NCBI RefSeq assembly: GCF_014203425.1
Contig: NZ_JACHJC010000001.1
Coordinates: 3,100,001-3,164,000, forward strand
From: Micromonospora echinospora
Lineage (GTDB): Bacteria; Actinomycetota; Actinomycetes; Mycobacteriales; Micromonosporaceae
Direction of reading: 5' to 3'
DNA: 64,000 nucleotides
Made by a program: the position numbers and the translations under genes. Numbering within the stretch: the first letter of the stretch is position 1; each line of letters begins with the position of its first letter. Under the pieces are notes generated by a model. It saw nothing but the letters and a program-made list of their open reading frames with translations. It had not been told where the DNA came from and searched no databases. Of this stretch, positions 35,116-44,368 are shown piece after piece.

Positions 35116-35925
35116 ATGCACCTGCTCGTGGTGGGAGCCAGCGGCTTCCTCGGCGCCGAGGTGTGCCGGCAGGCGGTCGCCGCCGGGCACCGGGTGACCG
35201 GCACGTACCACTCGAACGCCGTCACGGCTCCCGGCGTCGCGCCGCACCGGCTCGACGTGACCGACCGCGCCGCCGTGCGTGAGCTGCTGACCCGGGTACG
35301 CCCCGACGCGGTCGTCGCCACCCCCTACCGGTACGACGACTGGGCGGTCACGGCGGACGGGGCGGCCCACATCGCGGTAGCCGCCGCCGAGGTGGGCGCC
35401 CGGCTGGTGCACCTGTCCAGCGACGCGCTGCACGCCGGGCGGCCGAAGGCGTACGCGGACGAGGACGTGCCCACGCCGCTGCACCCGTACGGGGCGGCGA
35501 AGGCGGCGGCGGAGACGGCCGTGCGGGCGGTGGACCCGGGCGCGGCGGTGGTGCGTACCTCGCTGATCGTGGGGGAGGGCAGCAAGCAGATCCAGCTCTG
35601 CCGGGACGCGCTGGCCGGGCGGGCCACGTTGTTCACCGACGAGCTGCGCTGCCCGGTGCACGTCGCCGACCTCGCCGCCGCGGTGCTGGAGCTGGTGCCG
35701 GGGGACTACGCCGGGCTGCTCAACGTGGCCGGGCCGGACGCGGTGAGCCGGGCCGAGCTCGGGCTGCTGGTGGCCCGGCACGACGGCGTCGACGCGGGCG
35801 GGCTGCGGACGACCACGATCGCCGCCGCCGGGCTGCACCGCCCGGGTGAGGTGGTGCTGGACTCCGCCCGTGCCGCCGGGCTGCTGCGGACCCGCCTGCG
35901 AGGGATCACCGAGCTGTACGGCTAG
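35116..35925 (+). CDS. RmlD-like NAD(P)-dependent sugar reductase (extended SDR)
   Basis: A 269-aa extended short-chain dehydrogenase. VVGASGFLGAEVCRQA is the cofactor motif. LDVTDRAAVRELLTRVRPDAVV matches the RmlD pattern (dTDP-4-dehydrorhamnose reductase family). LVHLSSDALHAG is the serine region, and HPYGAAKAAAE gives the catalytic Tyr-x-x-x-Lys. No other rhamnose genes are present, so it may act on another nucleotide sugar. The ATG at 35116 follows AGGGGGA. It stands alone between the aspS terminator and the ArsR-MFS pair. Confidence 0.85.
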   Translation: MHLLVVGASGFLGAEVCRQAVAAGHRVTGTYHSNAVTAPGVAPHRLDVTDRAAVRELLTRVRPDAVVATPYRYDDWAVTADGAAHIAVAAAEVGARLVHLSSDALHAGRPKAYADEDVPTPLHPYGAAKAAAETAVRAVDPGAAVVRTSLIVGEGSKQIQLCRDALAGRATLFTDELRCPVHVADLAAAVLELVPGDYAGLLNVAGPDAVSRAELGLLVARHDGVDAGGLRTTTIAAAGLHRPGEVVLDSARAAGLLRTRLRGITELYG

Positions 35926-35982
35926 TTGCACAGTTTCTTTGCAAGCATCTTGTGCACGGAAAGTGTGCACAGATATTGTGCA
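35926..35982. promoter_or_regulatory. Cluster of TTGCA/GTGCAC sites before the ArsR gene
   Basis: TGTGCAC-N7-GTGCACA (35951-35971) is a perfect palindrome. Related half-sites flank it (TTGCACA 35926-35932, TTTGCAA 35938-35944, ATTGTGCAT 35974-35982). The run is AT-rich and ends five bases before the regulator ATG. It is the likely operator for ArsR autorepression. Confidence 0.7.
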
Positions 35983-35986
35983 TCCC

Positions 35987-36601
35987 ATGGAGGAGAAGAC
36001 GGAGCGCACCGTACACATCGACCACCGCCAGGTTCGTGCCCTGGCCCAACCGCTGCGCATGCGGCTGGTCGGGGCGCTGCGCGTGGGCGGCCCGGCCACC
36101 GCCACCGCCCTCGCCGAGGCGCTCGGCACCAACAGCGGCGCGACCAGTTACCACCTGCGCCAACTCGCCGAGGTGGGCCTCGTGGTGGAGGACCCGAGCC
36201 TCGGCACCGGCCGCCAGCGCTACTGGCGGGCCGCGCACGACGTCACCAACTGGGAATCCAGCGACTTCGACGACGACCCCGACGCGCGGGCGGCCATCGA
36301 GTGGATCGAGGCGGACTACGTCCGCTTCTTCGCCGGGCACGCCGAACGCTGGTTCGCCCAGCGGCACCAGTGGTCGCCGGCCTGGCGCGACGCGTTCGGC
36401 ATGGGCGACTTCTTCATGCGGATTCCGGTCGACCGCCTCAAGGCGATCCAGGAGGAGGTCTTCGCGGTCTTCGAGCGGCACCGCGACGCCACCGACCCCG
36501 ACGACCCCGACGCCGAGACGGTGCAGCTCTACCTCGCCGCCCTCCCGATGGACGCCGCCTACCCGCGGTCCACCCCGCCGCCTGCCGAGGAGAAGCCGTG
36601 A
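35987..36601 (+). CDS. ArsR-family (helix-turn-helix) regulator
   Basis: A 204-aa winged-helix regulator. Residues about 10-85 form the DNA-binding domain: ALAQPLRMRLVGALRVGG, then [30 protein letters not shown] with the recognition helix, and the wing GTGRQRYWRA. No metal-binding Cys pair is present, so it is not an obvious metal sensor. The C-terminal half is acidic and helical and may bind a ligand. Its stop overlaps the start of an MFS gene (GTGA), so the two are one operon, and a TGTGCAC palindrome lies directly upstream. Substrate-responsive control of the transporter is the simplest reading. Confidence 0.92.
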   Translation: MEEKTERTVHIDHRQVRALAQPLRMRLVGALRVGGPATATALAEALGTNSGATSYHLRQLAEVGLVVEDPSLGTGRQRYWRAAHDVTNWESSDFDDDPDARAAIEWIEADYVRFFAGHAERWFAQRHQWSPAWRDAFGMGDFFMRIPVDRLKAIQEEVFAVFERHRDATDPDDPDAETVQLYLAALPMDAAYPRSTPPPAEEKP

Positions 36602-38001
36602 CCGCGCTGTCCGTACGCCAGATCCGGATCCGCTACCTCACGCTGTACGGCCTGCGCTGGTTACCAAGCGGCCTGCTCATGCCGGTGATGATCCTGCTGA
36701 TGCAGGAGCGCGGGCTCACGCTGTCCCAGATCGGCCTGGTCGCCACCGCGCAGGGCCTCGTCGTGCTGGCGCTGGAGTTGCCCACCGGCGGCTTCGCCGA
36801 CGCGCTCGGCCGCAAGCCGGTGCTGGTCACCGCCTGGGTCATCGGCCTCGGCTCGCTGGCGCTCATGGCGGTGGCCGACTCGTTCTGGATGTTCTTCCTG
36901 GTCTGGGCGTTGCAGGGCGTCTACCGGGCGCTCGACAGCGGCCCGCTGGAATCCTGGTACGTCGACGCCACGCTCGCCGCCGACCCGAAAGCCGAGTACG
37001 AGCGCGGCCTCGGCTGGGCGGGCACCGTGGTCGGCGTCGCCATCGGTGCCGGCGCGCTGCTCAGCGGCGGCCTGGTCGCGCTCGGCCCGCTCGGCCCGGT
37101 CAGCGCGCTGGCCCTGCCGGTGATCGTCGCCGCCGTGCTCCAAGCGGTCTCCATCGTGGCCCTGCTGGCGCTGATGGCCGAGCGGCGGCCCGCGTCCGGC
37201 CCGGCCGCGCTGCGCGCCTCGGTCGTCGACGCGCCCCGCATGGTCGGGCAGGCCGTCGGGCTGCTGCGCCGCAACCGGGTACTGCTGGCCCTGGTCGCCG
37301 TCGAGCTGTTCTGGGGCTTCGGCATGGTCACCTTCGAGTCGCTGCTCCCGGTACGCCTCGCCGAGGTGCTCGGTGACCCGGACCGCGCCGCGGCGCTGCT
37401 CGGCCCCGCCGGCACGGCGGCCTGGCTCGCCAACGCCGCCGGCGCCGCGCTCACCCCGTTCCTGCTGCGCCGCCTCGGCGCCGCCCCGGCCGCCGCGCTG
37501 ATGCGGATCCTCCAGGGCGTGACGGTGGTCGGCATGGGCCTGCTGGCTGGTCCGGTCGGCATCCTCATCGCGTACCTGGCCTGCTACACCGTGCACGGCG
37601 CGTCGAACCCGCTGCACATGGGACTGCTGCACCGGCAGGTCGACGGCCCGTACCGGACGAGCGTGCTGTCGCTCAACTCGATGGCCGGCCAGCCGGCCGG
37701 CGCGCTCGGCGCGGTCACGCTCACCGCGCTGGCCGACGCCACGAGCGTCGGCGTCGCCATGATCGTCGGCGGGGTGGTGCTCGCCGTGGCCGCGCCGCTC
37801 TACCTGCCGGCCTGGCGCGCGGCCCGCCGTACCTCCGCCGAGGCCGAGGTGGCACCGGAGGTGACGGGCGGCGGACCCGGCCACGCCGGCCTGGCGTCCG
37901 AGCCGCCCCTCGACCCGGCCGACCGTGCCACGGTCGTCGGCGCGGCCCGGGCTGCCGGCCGGGGCGAGCCGGTCGTGCCGGCGTCACCCGGCCGCGAATG
38001 A
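36598..38001 (+). CDS. Major facilitator superfamily transporter
   Basis: A 467-aa, about 12-TM transporter. GGFADALGRKPVLV between TM2 and TM3 is MFS motif A, and the two six-helix halves are separated by the loop around residues 195-225. The C-terminal 60 residues are a charged, Pro/Ala-rich tail unusual in length. It starts with GTG at 36598 inside the ArsR gene's last codons, after GAGGAGAAG. No signature identifies a substrate; coupling to ArsR suggests inducible efflux. Confidence 0.92.
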   Translation: MTALSVRQIRIRYLTLYGLRWLPSGLLMPVMILLMQERGLTLSQIGLVATAQGLVVLALELPTGGFADALGRKPVLVTAWVIGLGSLALMAVADSFWMFFLVWALQGVYRALDSGPLESWYVDATLAADPKAEYERGLGWAGTVVGVAIGAGALLSGGLVALGPLGPVSALALPVIVAAVLQAVSIVALLALMAERRPASGPAALRASVVDAPRMVGQAVGLLRRNRVLLALVAVELFWGFGMVTFESLLPVRLAEVLGDPDRAAALLGPAGTAAWLANAAGAALTPFLLRRLGAAPAAALMRILQGVTVVGMGLLAGPVGILIAYLACYTVHGASNPLHMGLLHRQVDGPYRTSVLSLNSMAGQPAGALGAVTLTALADATSVGVAMIVGGVVLAVAAPLYLPAWRAARRTSAEAEVAPEVTGGGPGHAGLASEPPLDPADRATVVGAARAAGRGEPVVPASPGRE

Positions 38002-38090
38002 TTCCTGCGGGCGTCGTCCAGCGGCGGTTGGGTCGTCCCGGCTTCCCCCGGAGGCTGGCGTCGTCCGCCGTGCGGGTCACCGCCCGCCGT

Positions 38091-38145
38091 GGGTGGAACG
38101 ACATGGGCGTCTCGGCTCCCGTTTGACACCCATGACGTTCCACCC
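38091..38145. repeat. GGTGGAACG palindrome, copy 1
   Basis: Arms 38091-38111 and 38125-38145 (21 bp, two mismatches, 13-nt loop) contain GGGTGGAACG followed by CATGGG. The same arms recur at 52316-52406. It lies between the convergent MFS and GNAT genes. Confidence 0.85.
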
Positions 38146-38217
38146 ACCGCTTCGACGCGCCCGCTACGGCGGGCGCGTTCCTTTCTGGGAGGCGGAGTCC
38201 GCGACGTGGGACGCGGG

Positions 38218-38269
38218 GAGATCTTGGTGAGCGGGCGCCCCGGTAGGGGCCGTTTCGTACCAAGATCTC
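38218..38269. repeat. GAGATCTTGGT palindrome with an inner hairpin
   Basis: Outer arms GAGATCTTGGT (38218-38228) and its exact complement (38259-38269) enclose a second hairpin, GCCCC-GGTA-GGGGC (38237-38250). The arm shares GATCTTG with the 2812/30820 family. It lies in the same convergent gap and is followed at once by a tandem repeat. Confidence 0.8.
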
Positions 38270-38270
38270 G

Positions 38271-38319
38271 TGCGGCGTGCGGCGTGCGGCGTGCGGCGTG
38301 CGGCGTGCGGCGTGCGGCG
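38271..38319. repeat. Seven tandem copies of TGCGGCG
   Basis: A perfect 7-bp microsatellite-like array of seven units begins two bases after the palindrome. It is 43 bp from the end of the GNAT gene. Arrays of this type can change length by slippage and are useful strain markers. Confidence 0.9.
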
Positions 38320-38361
38320 TCCGTCCGGTCGAAGCCTTGGCCGGCGGGTGTGCCGACGCGG

Positions 38362-39102
38362 TCAGGCCAGCTTGATCGAGGTGCGGCGTTCGGTGGCGGT
38401 GAAGCCGAGCCGCCGGTAGAGCCGCAGCGCGCCCACGTTGTCCGGGTAGACGCCGAGCGCCACCGTGTCGTACCGGGCGAACAGGGCGCCCGTCATTCCG
38501 GCGGTCAGCGCCGCGCCCAGCCCTCGGCCGCGAAGCCCGGGGGCGACTGTCAACCCGGCCAGGAATCCGATGTCGCCGCGGCTGCGATCCGCGCCGCAGG
38601 CGAGCAGACGGTCACCGTCGCGGATGCCGTACCAGTCGACGATCCCCGGGTCGCCCGGCCGGGAGGTGGTGCTCGGGAACGCCTCCTCGATCAGCGCGGC
38701 CAGCGCGGGAAGGTCGGCCCCGGTCAGGCGTACCACCCGCTCCTGCTCCGGCTGGCGCGGCGGCGGGCCGGTGGTCCAGAGGAAGTCCCACTCGGTCAGC
38801 CGGGCCACCGGCAGCCGCGCGGACACCTCGTCCGGATCGGCGTGGGACAGGTTGATCGACTGTCCGGCCGACAACGTCCCGTCCGCCCGCTGGGCGGCGA
38901 AGACGCCGAGCGCCGGGCCGGGGGCACCGACCGCCCCGCCGGCCGACCACTCGCCCGGTGGAAGCAGCCATCCGACCGCGCCGCCACGCCGCCACCCCCG
39001 CACGGCCTCGTCGCGCCGGAGCGCGTGCCGGGCGAACGGGTGGTGGCCGGCCGCGGCGAGCAACGCCTCCCGCCCGATCAGCGCCTCGTCGACAATGATC
39101 AT
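38362..39102 (-). CDS. GNAT-family N-acetyltransferase
   Basis: A 246-aa protein. The acetyl-CoA-binding signature [21 protein letters not shown] lies near residue 190, followed by [16 protein letters not shown], the typical C-terminal GNAT end. The first 120 residues form a second, divergent domain with no such motif, giving a tandem-like layout seen in some actinobacterial GNAT proteins. The substrate is unknown. It is divergent from the small membrane protein gene at 39245. Confidence 0.9.
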   Translation of the reverse strand: MIIVDEALIGREALLAAAGHHPFARHALRRDEAVRGWRRGGAVGWLLPPGEWSAGGAVGAPGPALGVFAAQRADGTLSAGQSINLSHADPDEVSARLPVARLTEWDFLWTTGPPPRQPEQERVVRLTGADLPALAALIEEAFPSTTSRPGDPGIVDWYGIRDGDRLLACGADRSRGDIGFLAGLTVAPGLRGRGLGAALTAGMTGALFARYDTVALGVYPDNVGALRLYRRLGFTATERRTSIKLA

Positions 39103-39244
39103 GCCGCCAGCCTACGAGCGCCGACGCGCCCGATCCGCGTCGGCGGCCCGGCTGCTGGGACGTGTTCCACGGTGGAGATTGACGAACAGACCGATTGGGT
39201 ACATCCGTCGCCGACCTGCTGGGAACCCCCACCGGAGGAACGAC

Positions 39245-39457
39245 ATGCTCGCCATTCTCGCGGCCATCGTGTTCGGCTTCGCGCTGCTGCTCGACTTCAT
39301 GAACACCGACCTCGGCGCGCCCGATCTGTTCAGCACCACGACGCTCATGCTCATCGGATTCCTGCTGCTCTCGCTCTACCTGGCCGGCGTCGGCTCCGGC
39401 CCGCGCGGCGGCGGTGGCGGCCGCTGGTACCGGGGTCGGCGGCCGGGTCGCGGCTGA
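39245..39457 (+). CDS. Small two-helix membrane protein, unknown function
   Basis: A 70-aa protein with two hydrophobic helices ([19 protein letters not shown] and [19 protein letters not shown]) joined by a short acidic loop. The tail is Gly/Arg-rich ([19 protein letters not shown]) and probably cytoplasmic. GGAGG lies close before the ATG. Similar short proteins are annotated as hypothetical in related actinobacteria, and nothing shows its role. It is followed after 74 bp by rarA. Confidence 0.75.
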   Translation: MLAILAAIVFGFALLLDFMNTDLGAPDLFSTTTLMLIGFLLLSLYLAGVGSGPRGGGGGRWYRGRRPGRG

Positions 39458-39531
39458 CCGGAAAAGACCACCCGGGTCGGGGCGGCGGCGCGATTCCGGC
39501 GCCGTCGGCCCGGCCCGGTACTGTTCTCGTG

Positions 39532-41019
39532 ATGGAATCGGACGCCCTCTTCACCCTCGGCGAGCCGGCCGGCGCACCCGCGGGCACGGGCGGCGCCGAC
39601 GGCTTCACCGACGCCCGGGCGGACTCGCCCCTGCCGGTGCGGATGCGGCCGGCCGGCATCGACGAACTGGTCGGGCAGGAGCACCTGCTCGCGCCGGGCG
39701 CGCCGCTGCGTCAGCTGGTCGAGGGCTCGGCGCCGATGTCGGTGATCCTCTGGGGTCCGCCGGGCAGCGGCAAGACCACCATCGCCCACCTCGTGGCCCG
39801 GGCCACCGACCGGCGGTTCGTGGCGATGTCCGCGTTGACCGCCGGCGTGAAGGACGTGCGCGCCGTGATCGAGACCGCGCGGCGGCAGCGCCGGTCCGGC
39901 GGCCCGCCGACGGTGCTGTTCATCGACGAGGTGCACCGGTTCAGCAAGACCCAGCAGGACTCGCTTCTCGCCGCCGTCGAGGACCGGACTGTCACGCTGC
40001 TGGCGGCGACCACCGAGAACCCGTACTTCTCGGTCATCTCGCCCTTGCTGTCGCGCTGCGTGCTGCTCACCCTCCAGGCCCTCGACGACGACGACGTACG
40101 CGGGCTGCTGCGCCGCGCGGTCGCCGACGAGCGCGGCCTCGGCGGCTCGCTGGTCCTGGCGCAGGAGGCGGAGGACCACCTGGTCCGGCTCGCCGGGGGC
40201 GACGTGCGCAAGGCGCTCACCGCGCTGGAGGCGGCAGCGGCCACCGCGACCGCGCTCGGCGCCGAACGGATCGATCTGGCCGTGGCCGAGCAGGCGGTCG
40301 ACGTGGCGGCGGTGCGCTACGACCGCGACGGCGACGCCCACTACGACGTGACCAGCGCGTTCATCAAGAGCATGCGCGGCTCCGACGTGGACGCGGCACT
40401 GCACTGGCTGGCCCGGATGCTGGTGGCCGGGGAGGACGCCCGGTTCATCGCCCGCCGGCTGGTGATCTTCGCCAGCGAGGACGTCGGGATGGCCGATCCC
40501 ACCGCGCTGACGGTGGCCACCGCCGCCGCCCACGCGGTCGAGTACGTGGGCCTGCCGGAGGCACAGCTCAACCTGGCCCAGGCGGTCATCCACCTGGCCA
40601 CCGCGCCGAAGTCGAACTCGGCCACCGCCGCGATCGGCGCCGCCGTCGCCGACGTACGCGCCGGTCGCGGCGGCCCGGTGCCGCGCGGGCTGCGCGACGC
40701 CCACTACTCCGGCGCGCGCGGACTCGGCCACGGGGCCGGCTACCGCTACCCGCACGACGACCACCGGGGGGTGGTCACCCAGCAGTACGCTCCGGACGAC
40801 CTCGTCGGAACCGACTACTACCAGCCCAGCGGGCACGGCGCGGAGCGGGCGGTGGCCACCCGGCTGCCGCTGCTGCGCCGGATCGTCCGTGGGCTGCCGG
40901 CACCGACGACCCGGGAGGCCGGCGCCCCGGCCGCCGTGAACGGGGCCCGGGTGGGGGGCGGCGAGCAGGCCAGCGGGGCGAGTGAGGGCGGCAGCGACGC
41001 CGCCGAGGGGGGTCAGTAG
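39532..41019 (+). CDS. rarA: Replication-associated recombination protein A (RarA/MgsA)
   Basis: A 495-aa AAA+ ATPase that works at stalled replication forks. [16 protein letters not shown] starts the conserved body, [15 protein letters not shown] is Walker [17 protein letters not shown]alker B, and [18 protein letters not shown] holds sensor 1 and the arginine finger. The C-terminal MgsA region ([32 protein letters not shown], and YRYPHD) is intact. The last 40 residues form a Gly/Ala-rich tail. ATG at 39532 or GTG at 39529 could start it. Its stop overlaps the possible GTG start of the next gene. Confidence 0.95.
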   Translation: MESDALFTLGEPAGAPAGTGGADGFTDARADSPLPVRMRPAGIDELVGQEHLLAPGAPLRQLVEGSAPMSVILWGPPGSGKTTIAHLVARATDRRFVAMSALTAGVKDVRAVIETARRQRRSGGPPTVLFIDEVHRFSKTQQDSLLAAVEDRTVTLLAATTENPYFSVISPLLSRCVLLTLQALDDDDVRGLLRRAVADERGLGGSLVLAQEAEDHLVRLAGGDVRKALTALEAAAATATALGAERIDLAVAEQAVDVAAVRYDRDGDAHYDVTSAFIKSMRGSDVDAALHWLARMLVAGEDARFIARRLVIFASEDVGMADPTALTVATAAAHAVEYVGLPEAQLNLAQAVIHLATAPKSNSATAAIGAAVADVRAGRGGPVPRGLRDAHYSGARGLGHGAGYRYPHDDHRGVVTQQYAPDDLVGTDYYQPSGHGAERAVATRLPLLRRIVRGLPAPTTREAGAPAAVNGARVGGGEQASGASEGGSDAAEGGQ

Positions 41020-41021
41020 TG

Positions 41022-44000
41022 ATGGCGCGTGGTCCGGAGCGACCGGCGGACGGCCCCGACGAGCGGCGCGATCCGCGGGCCAAGGGCCGCCGGTGGGGAC
41101 GCGGCCGGCCCGAGCCCGAACTGGACCCGACGGTCGTCGGCGAGGAACTCGGCTGGATCGACGACCTGCGCACCGCCAAGGAGCAGGGCGGCGAGCTCGG
41201 ACCGCAGGGGGAGTCCGCCGCGCCCGCGCCGGGCAGGCCGGGCGCCGCACCCGGCCCGGGCGCCGGGCCGGGGATGCCGCCGCCCGCCGCGCGGCCCGCT
41301 CCGCGTTCCCCGGCGCCGGGCCCGCAGCCACCCGCCTCCGGTCACCCGGGCCCGCAGCCACCTGTTTCGGGTCGTCCCGGCCCGGCGGCGCCGTCATCGG
41401 CCGGGCGGCCCGGTGCGCCGTCTCCCGCCGCCGCGCCCCCGCCCCCCGGCCGGTCCCAACCCGCCGGGCCCGTGCCGGACGGCCGCACCGACCCGACGCT
41501 CCCGCCCGTTTCCGGTCGTCCCGGCCCGGCGGCGCCTCCGGGCGTGAGCCGCGGGGGACCGGCCGCGCCCGATCGCGGTCGGCCCGGCGTGGACGTACCT
41601 CCGGTCGCCGGGCGTCCCGGTGTGGACGCGGGCGCCGCCCGGCCCGGCCCGGAGATGCCGCCCGGCCGCTCGGCTGACGCGCCGCACCCGATGCCCGATG
41701 GCCGGCCCGGTCCGCGTCCTCCGGTGACCCGGCGCGGTCCCGACCAGCCCGGCCCGGCCGCGCCGCCGGTGCGCCCCGGCCCCGAGGCCGGCGCACCGCG
41801 GCCGCCTGCCGAGGGCCCCTGGCCCGGCGTGCCCGAGGCCCGTCGTCCGGCGGGGCCACCCGTCCGCCGGAGCCCGGACGGCCCCACGGGCCAGCAGCCG
41901 CCGGTCACCGGCGGCACGCCGCCGTCCGGTCCGCCCGCCGGGCCGCCTGCGCACGGCCGGGTACCTGCCGATCCGGGCCGCCCGCCCGTCGACGGCGAGC
42001 ACCGGCCGCCGACACCTCGCGGCCGGCACGGCGCCGGCGTGCCTGAGGGCGCGCACCAGGCCGCCGTCGCCCCGCCGGTCACCCCGTCGCCTGGCGGTCG
42101 CCGGGCCCGGCCCGACGACACCGCCGGCGTCCAGCCGGTCTCCGGCGTGCCCCGGCGAGCGCGGCCGGACGACGTTCCGCCCGGCACGCGTCCCGTCTCC
42201 GGCGCCGGCCGCCGCGCCGCCCCGGAGGGCGTCGCCCCCGGCGGGCCGGCCGGGCGGGCCGTCCCCGAGGCCACCCCTGCCCCCGGTGGCGGGCGACGGT
42301 CCCGCCACGAGGAGCCCACCGGCGGCGGCCACCGCGCCGCCGGCCCGGGTGCAGCGTCCGCTGCCGTGCCCCCACCGGGGGGCCGTCGGGCCGCCCCGGA
42401 GCCGGACCGCCCGCCGGTGGTGCCGCGGAGCGGAAACGCGCCGGACCTGCCCGGCGCGCCCGTGTCCGGTGGCCCGGCGAACGGCCCCCGCCGCCCCGCG
42501 CCGGACGGCCGCAGGGCCGTACCCGACGGGCCGGCCGACACCGGCCCCGGCGACGCGGCTCGGCCCGGGCGTCGCGCGGCCCCCGACGACACCGCCGATC
42601 CGCGCCCTCAGCGGCCCGCAGACTGGCTGCGGCAGGCGGGTCGCACCCCACACACCGACCCCGCCATGCCGGTGACCCGCCGCCCGGCCGACGAGCAGAC
42701 CGGCCGGCCCGGCGCCCCCGCCGGCCGTACCGGCGCCGCCGTCCCACCGGTCCGTCCCGAACCGACCGATCCGGGTGTGCCGTCCCGACGGCCCGGGCAG
42801 GCCGGACCGGGCGCGCCCGGGCGTGGCGCGGCGGCCGGACACCCGGCTCCGCAGGCCCGGCCCGACCAGTCCGGCCAGGTCATGCCTCCGGCGGGTCCTT
42901 TGATGCCCGCCCCGCCCGCGAAGCCCGGGCGCCCCGGTCCGGCCCGGGGGGCCGCCCGCCCCGGCGTACCGCCGGGACCCGGTGGCGGCCCGGCCGGCCC
43001 GGCCGGCGCCGGCCCGCAGGGCGACGTCGAGCGCACCGGTGGTGTGCCGACCGGCGGTGGCCGTCCCGGCGGTCGCGCCGACGAGGCCGTCCGCGCTCCG
43101 GGCCGCCCGCCCGGCGTCGACGGTGGCCGTACCGTTCCCGGCCCGCATCCGCCCCGGCAGGGGCCTGGCGGTCCCGGCCCGCATCCGCCCCGGCAAGCGC
43201 CTGGCGGAGCCGGCCCGGCCCGGCCCGGTGAGACGCCTCCGCCCGGTGGCGCACCCCGTCCGCCGATGGCGCCCGGCCCTCGGGGCGCGGCCGCCGGACC
43301 GGCGCCTGCCGCCCGCGCGGCGGCGGGTGTGGCGCGACCGGTCGGACCGGACGAGCGGACCACCGGACGGGCGGCCGGCCCCGGACCGGAGCCGGACCGC
43401 AGTGGACCGGGCAACCCGGCCGGCATGGCGCCGCCCCCCGGCGCTCCGGCGGTGGCACGGGCGGCTGCTGTCGTACCCCCGGGGGAGCCTTCGGGGCCAC
43501 GGCCGGGCGCGGACGGCATGCCGGCGCCGCGACCCGCCGGTCCCGGGGTGGACGAGGCGGAGGCCGGTGGCCTGCGCGGCGCCCGGTCCGAGCTGCGGCG
43601 GCAGATGCGCGAGCGGCGCCGCCTGCGGATGGGCGTCCTCGCGCTGGTGAGTCTCGTGCTGCTGGGCGCGGTGCCGCTCTACTTCGGGATGCGGGCGCTC
43701 AGCCGCGATCCGGTCTTCGACACCCTCGACGCGCTCGACGTGCCCGCCTGGGCCGAGACCAAGACCGTCGACAACGTCAGCGGCAGCCGCTGGTGCCTGC
43801 AGGACTGCCGGCTGCGCGAACGCGCGGTCGAGTCGGAGCAGGGGTGGGAGCAGACGGTCGCCGTCTACGAACAGGCGCTGGCCAAGGACGGCTGGCGGCG
43901 GTGGACCGTCGAACGCTGCCCGGAGGAGAAGGTCGAGGGCAGCTACACCTGCTGGCGCCGCGACGAACTCACGCTGGACCTGTGGGTACGCGACCCGGCC

Positions 44001-44222
44001 TGCACGCCGCCGCCGATCGACGGCGCGCCCGCGCCCTCGGCCCCGCCCGCGCCCGCAGCGGCGACGTGCACCGGCTCGTTGGTGTCGGTGAAGGTGCGCA
44101 ACGCGATCGACGACGAGCGCACCGGGCCGACGCCGACCACCGATCCGTCACTCACCGGTGAGGACCCGTTCCCGACGCTGACCGACGACCCGCTGGGCGA
44201 GGCGACTCCCTCACCGTCGTGA
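41022..44222 (+). CDS. Giant Pro/Gly/Arg-rich disordered protein with one TM helix and an external domain
   Basis: A 1066-aa protein with no recognisable enzyme domain. Residues 1-65 are charged and include GEELGWIDDLRTAKEQ, which looks conserved rather than repetitive. Residues about 66-850 are almost wholly Pro, Gly, Ala and Arg, with imperfect units such as PPVSGRPGPAAP, and would be disordered and strongly basic. A basic helix (RSELRRQMRERRRLRM) leads to one TM helix at about 870-892. The outer part has four or more Cys (SRWCLQDCRL, VERCPEEKVEGSYTCW) likely in disulfides, then a Thr/Pro/Asp tail. It lies 2 bp behind rarA and ahead of DUF948, DUF6167 and alaS. GTG at 41019 is an alternative start. 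Confidence 0.8.
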   Translation: MARGPERPADGPDERRDPRAKGRRWGRGRPEPELDPTVVGEELGWIDDLRTAKEQGGELGPQGESAAPAPGRPGAAPGPGAGPGMPPPAARPAPRSPAPGPQPPASGHPGPQPPVSGRPGPAAPSSAGRPGAPSPAAAPPPPGRSQPAGPVPDGRTDPTLPPVSGRPGPAAPPGVSRGGPAAPDRGRPGVDVPPVAGRPGVDAGAARPGPEMPPGRSADAPHPMPDGRPGPRPPVTRRGPDQPGPAAPPVRPGPEAGAPRPPAEGPWPGVPEARRPAGPPVRRSPDGPTGQQPPVTGGTPPSGPPAGPPAHGRVPADPGRPPVDGEHRPPTPRGRHGAGVPEGAHQAAVAPPVTPSPGGRRARPDDTAGVQPVSGVPRRARPDDVPPGTRPVSGAGRRAAPEGVAPGGPAGRAVPEATPAPGGGRRSRHEEPTGGGHRAAGPGAASAAVPPPGGRRAAPEPDRPPVVPRSGNAPDLPGAPVSGGPANGPRRPAPDGRRAVPDGPADTGPGDAARPGRRAAPDDTADPRPQRPADWLRQAGRTPHTDPAMPVTRRPADEQTGRPGAPAGRTGAAVPPVRPEPTDPGVPSRRPGQAGPGAPGRGAAAGHPAPQARPDQSGQVMPPAGPLMPAPPAKPGRPGPARGAARPGVPPGPGGGPAGPAGAGPQGDVERTGGVPTGGGRPGGRADEAVRAPGRPPGVDGGRTVPGPHPPRQGPGGPGPHPPRQAPGGAGPARPGETPPPGGAPRPPMAPGPRGAAAGPAPAARAAAGVARPVGPDERTTGRAAGPGPEPDRSGPGNPAGMAPPPGAPAVARAAAVVPPGEPSGPRPGADGMPAPRPAGPGVDEAEAGGLRGARSELRRQMRERRRLRMGVLALVSLVLLGAVPLYFGMRALSRDPVFDTLDALDVPAWAETKTVDNVSGSRWCLQDCRLRERAVESEQGWEQTVAVYEQALAKDGWRRWTVERCPEEKVEGSYTCWRRDELTLDLWVRDPACTPPPIDGAPAPSAPPAPAAATCTGSLVSVKVRNAIDDERTGPTPTTDPSLTGEDPFPTLTDDPLGEATPSPS

Positions 44223-44368
44223 GCCGACTTTCATCACGGACGGTAGGGTCTGGGGCTGGCACGCCCGTCCGCGCCCGGTGACCGGGTCGGCGTGGCGCGA
44301 AGTGGGTAGGTACGGTCGCGCGTTCCGGGGCGTCGGGTCCCGGGACACTGCTTGAGGAGGACTTACGC

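Noticed and set aside
38271..38319. TGCGGCG array considered as a CRISPR-like repeat.
   Set aside because: Units are 7 bp with no spacers and no cas genes.
41342..43519. Several long open frames on both strands in the 41-43.5 kb Pro/Gly-rich region.
   Set aside because: Low-complexity GC-rich sequence stays open in most frames. Only the forward frame continues into the TM helix and Cys-containing domain.
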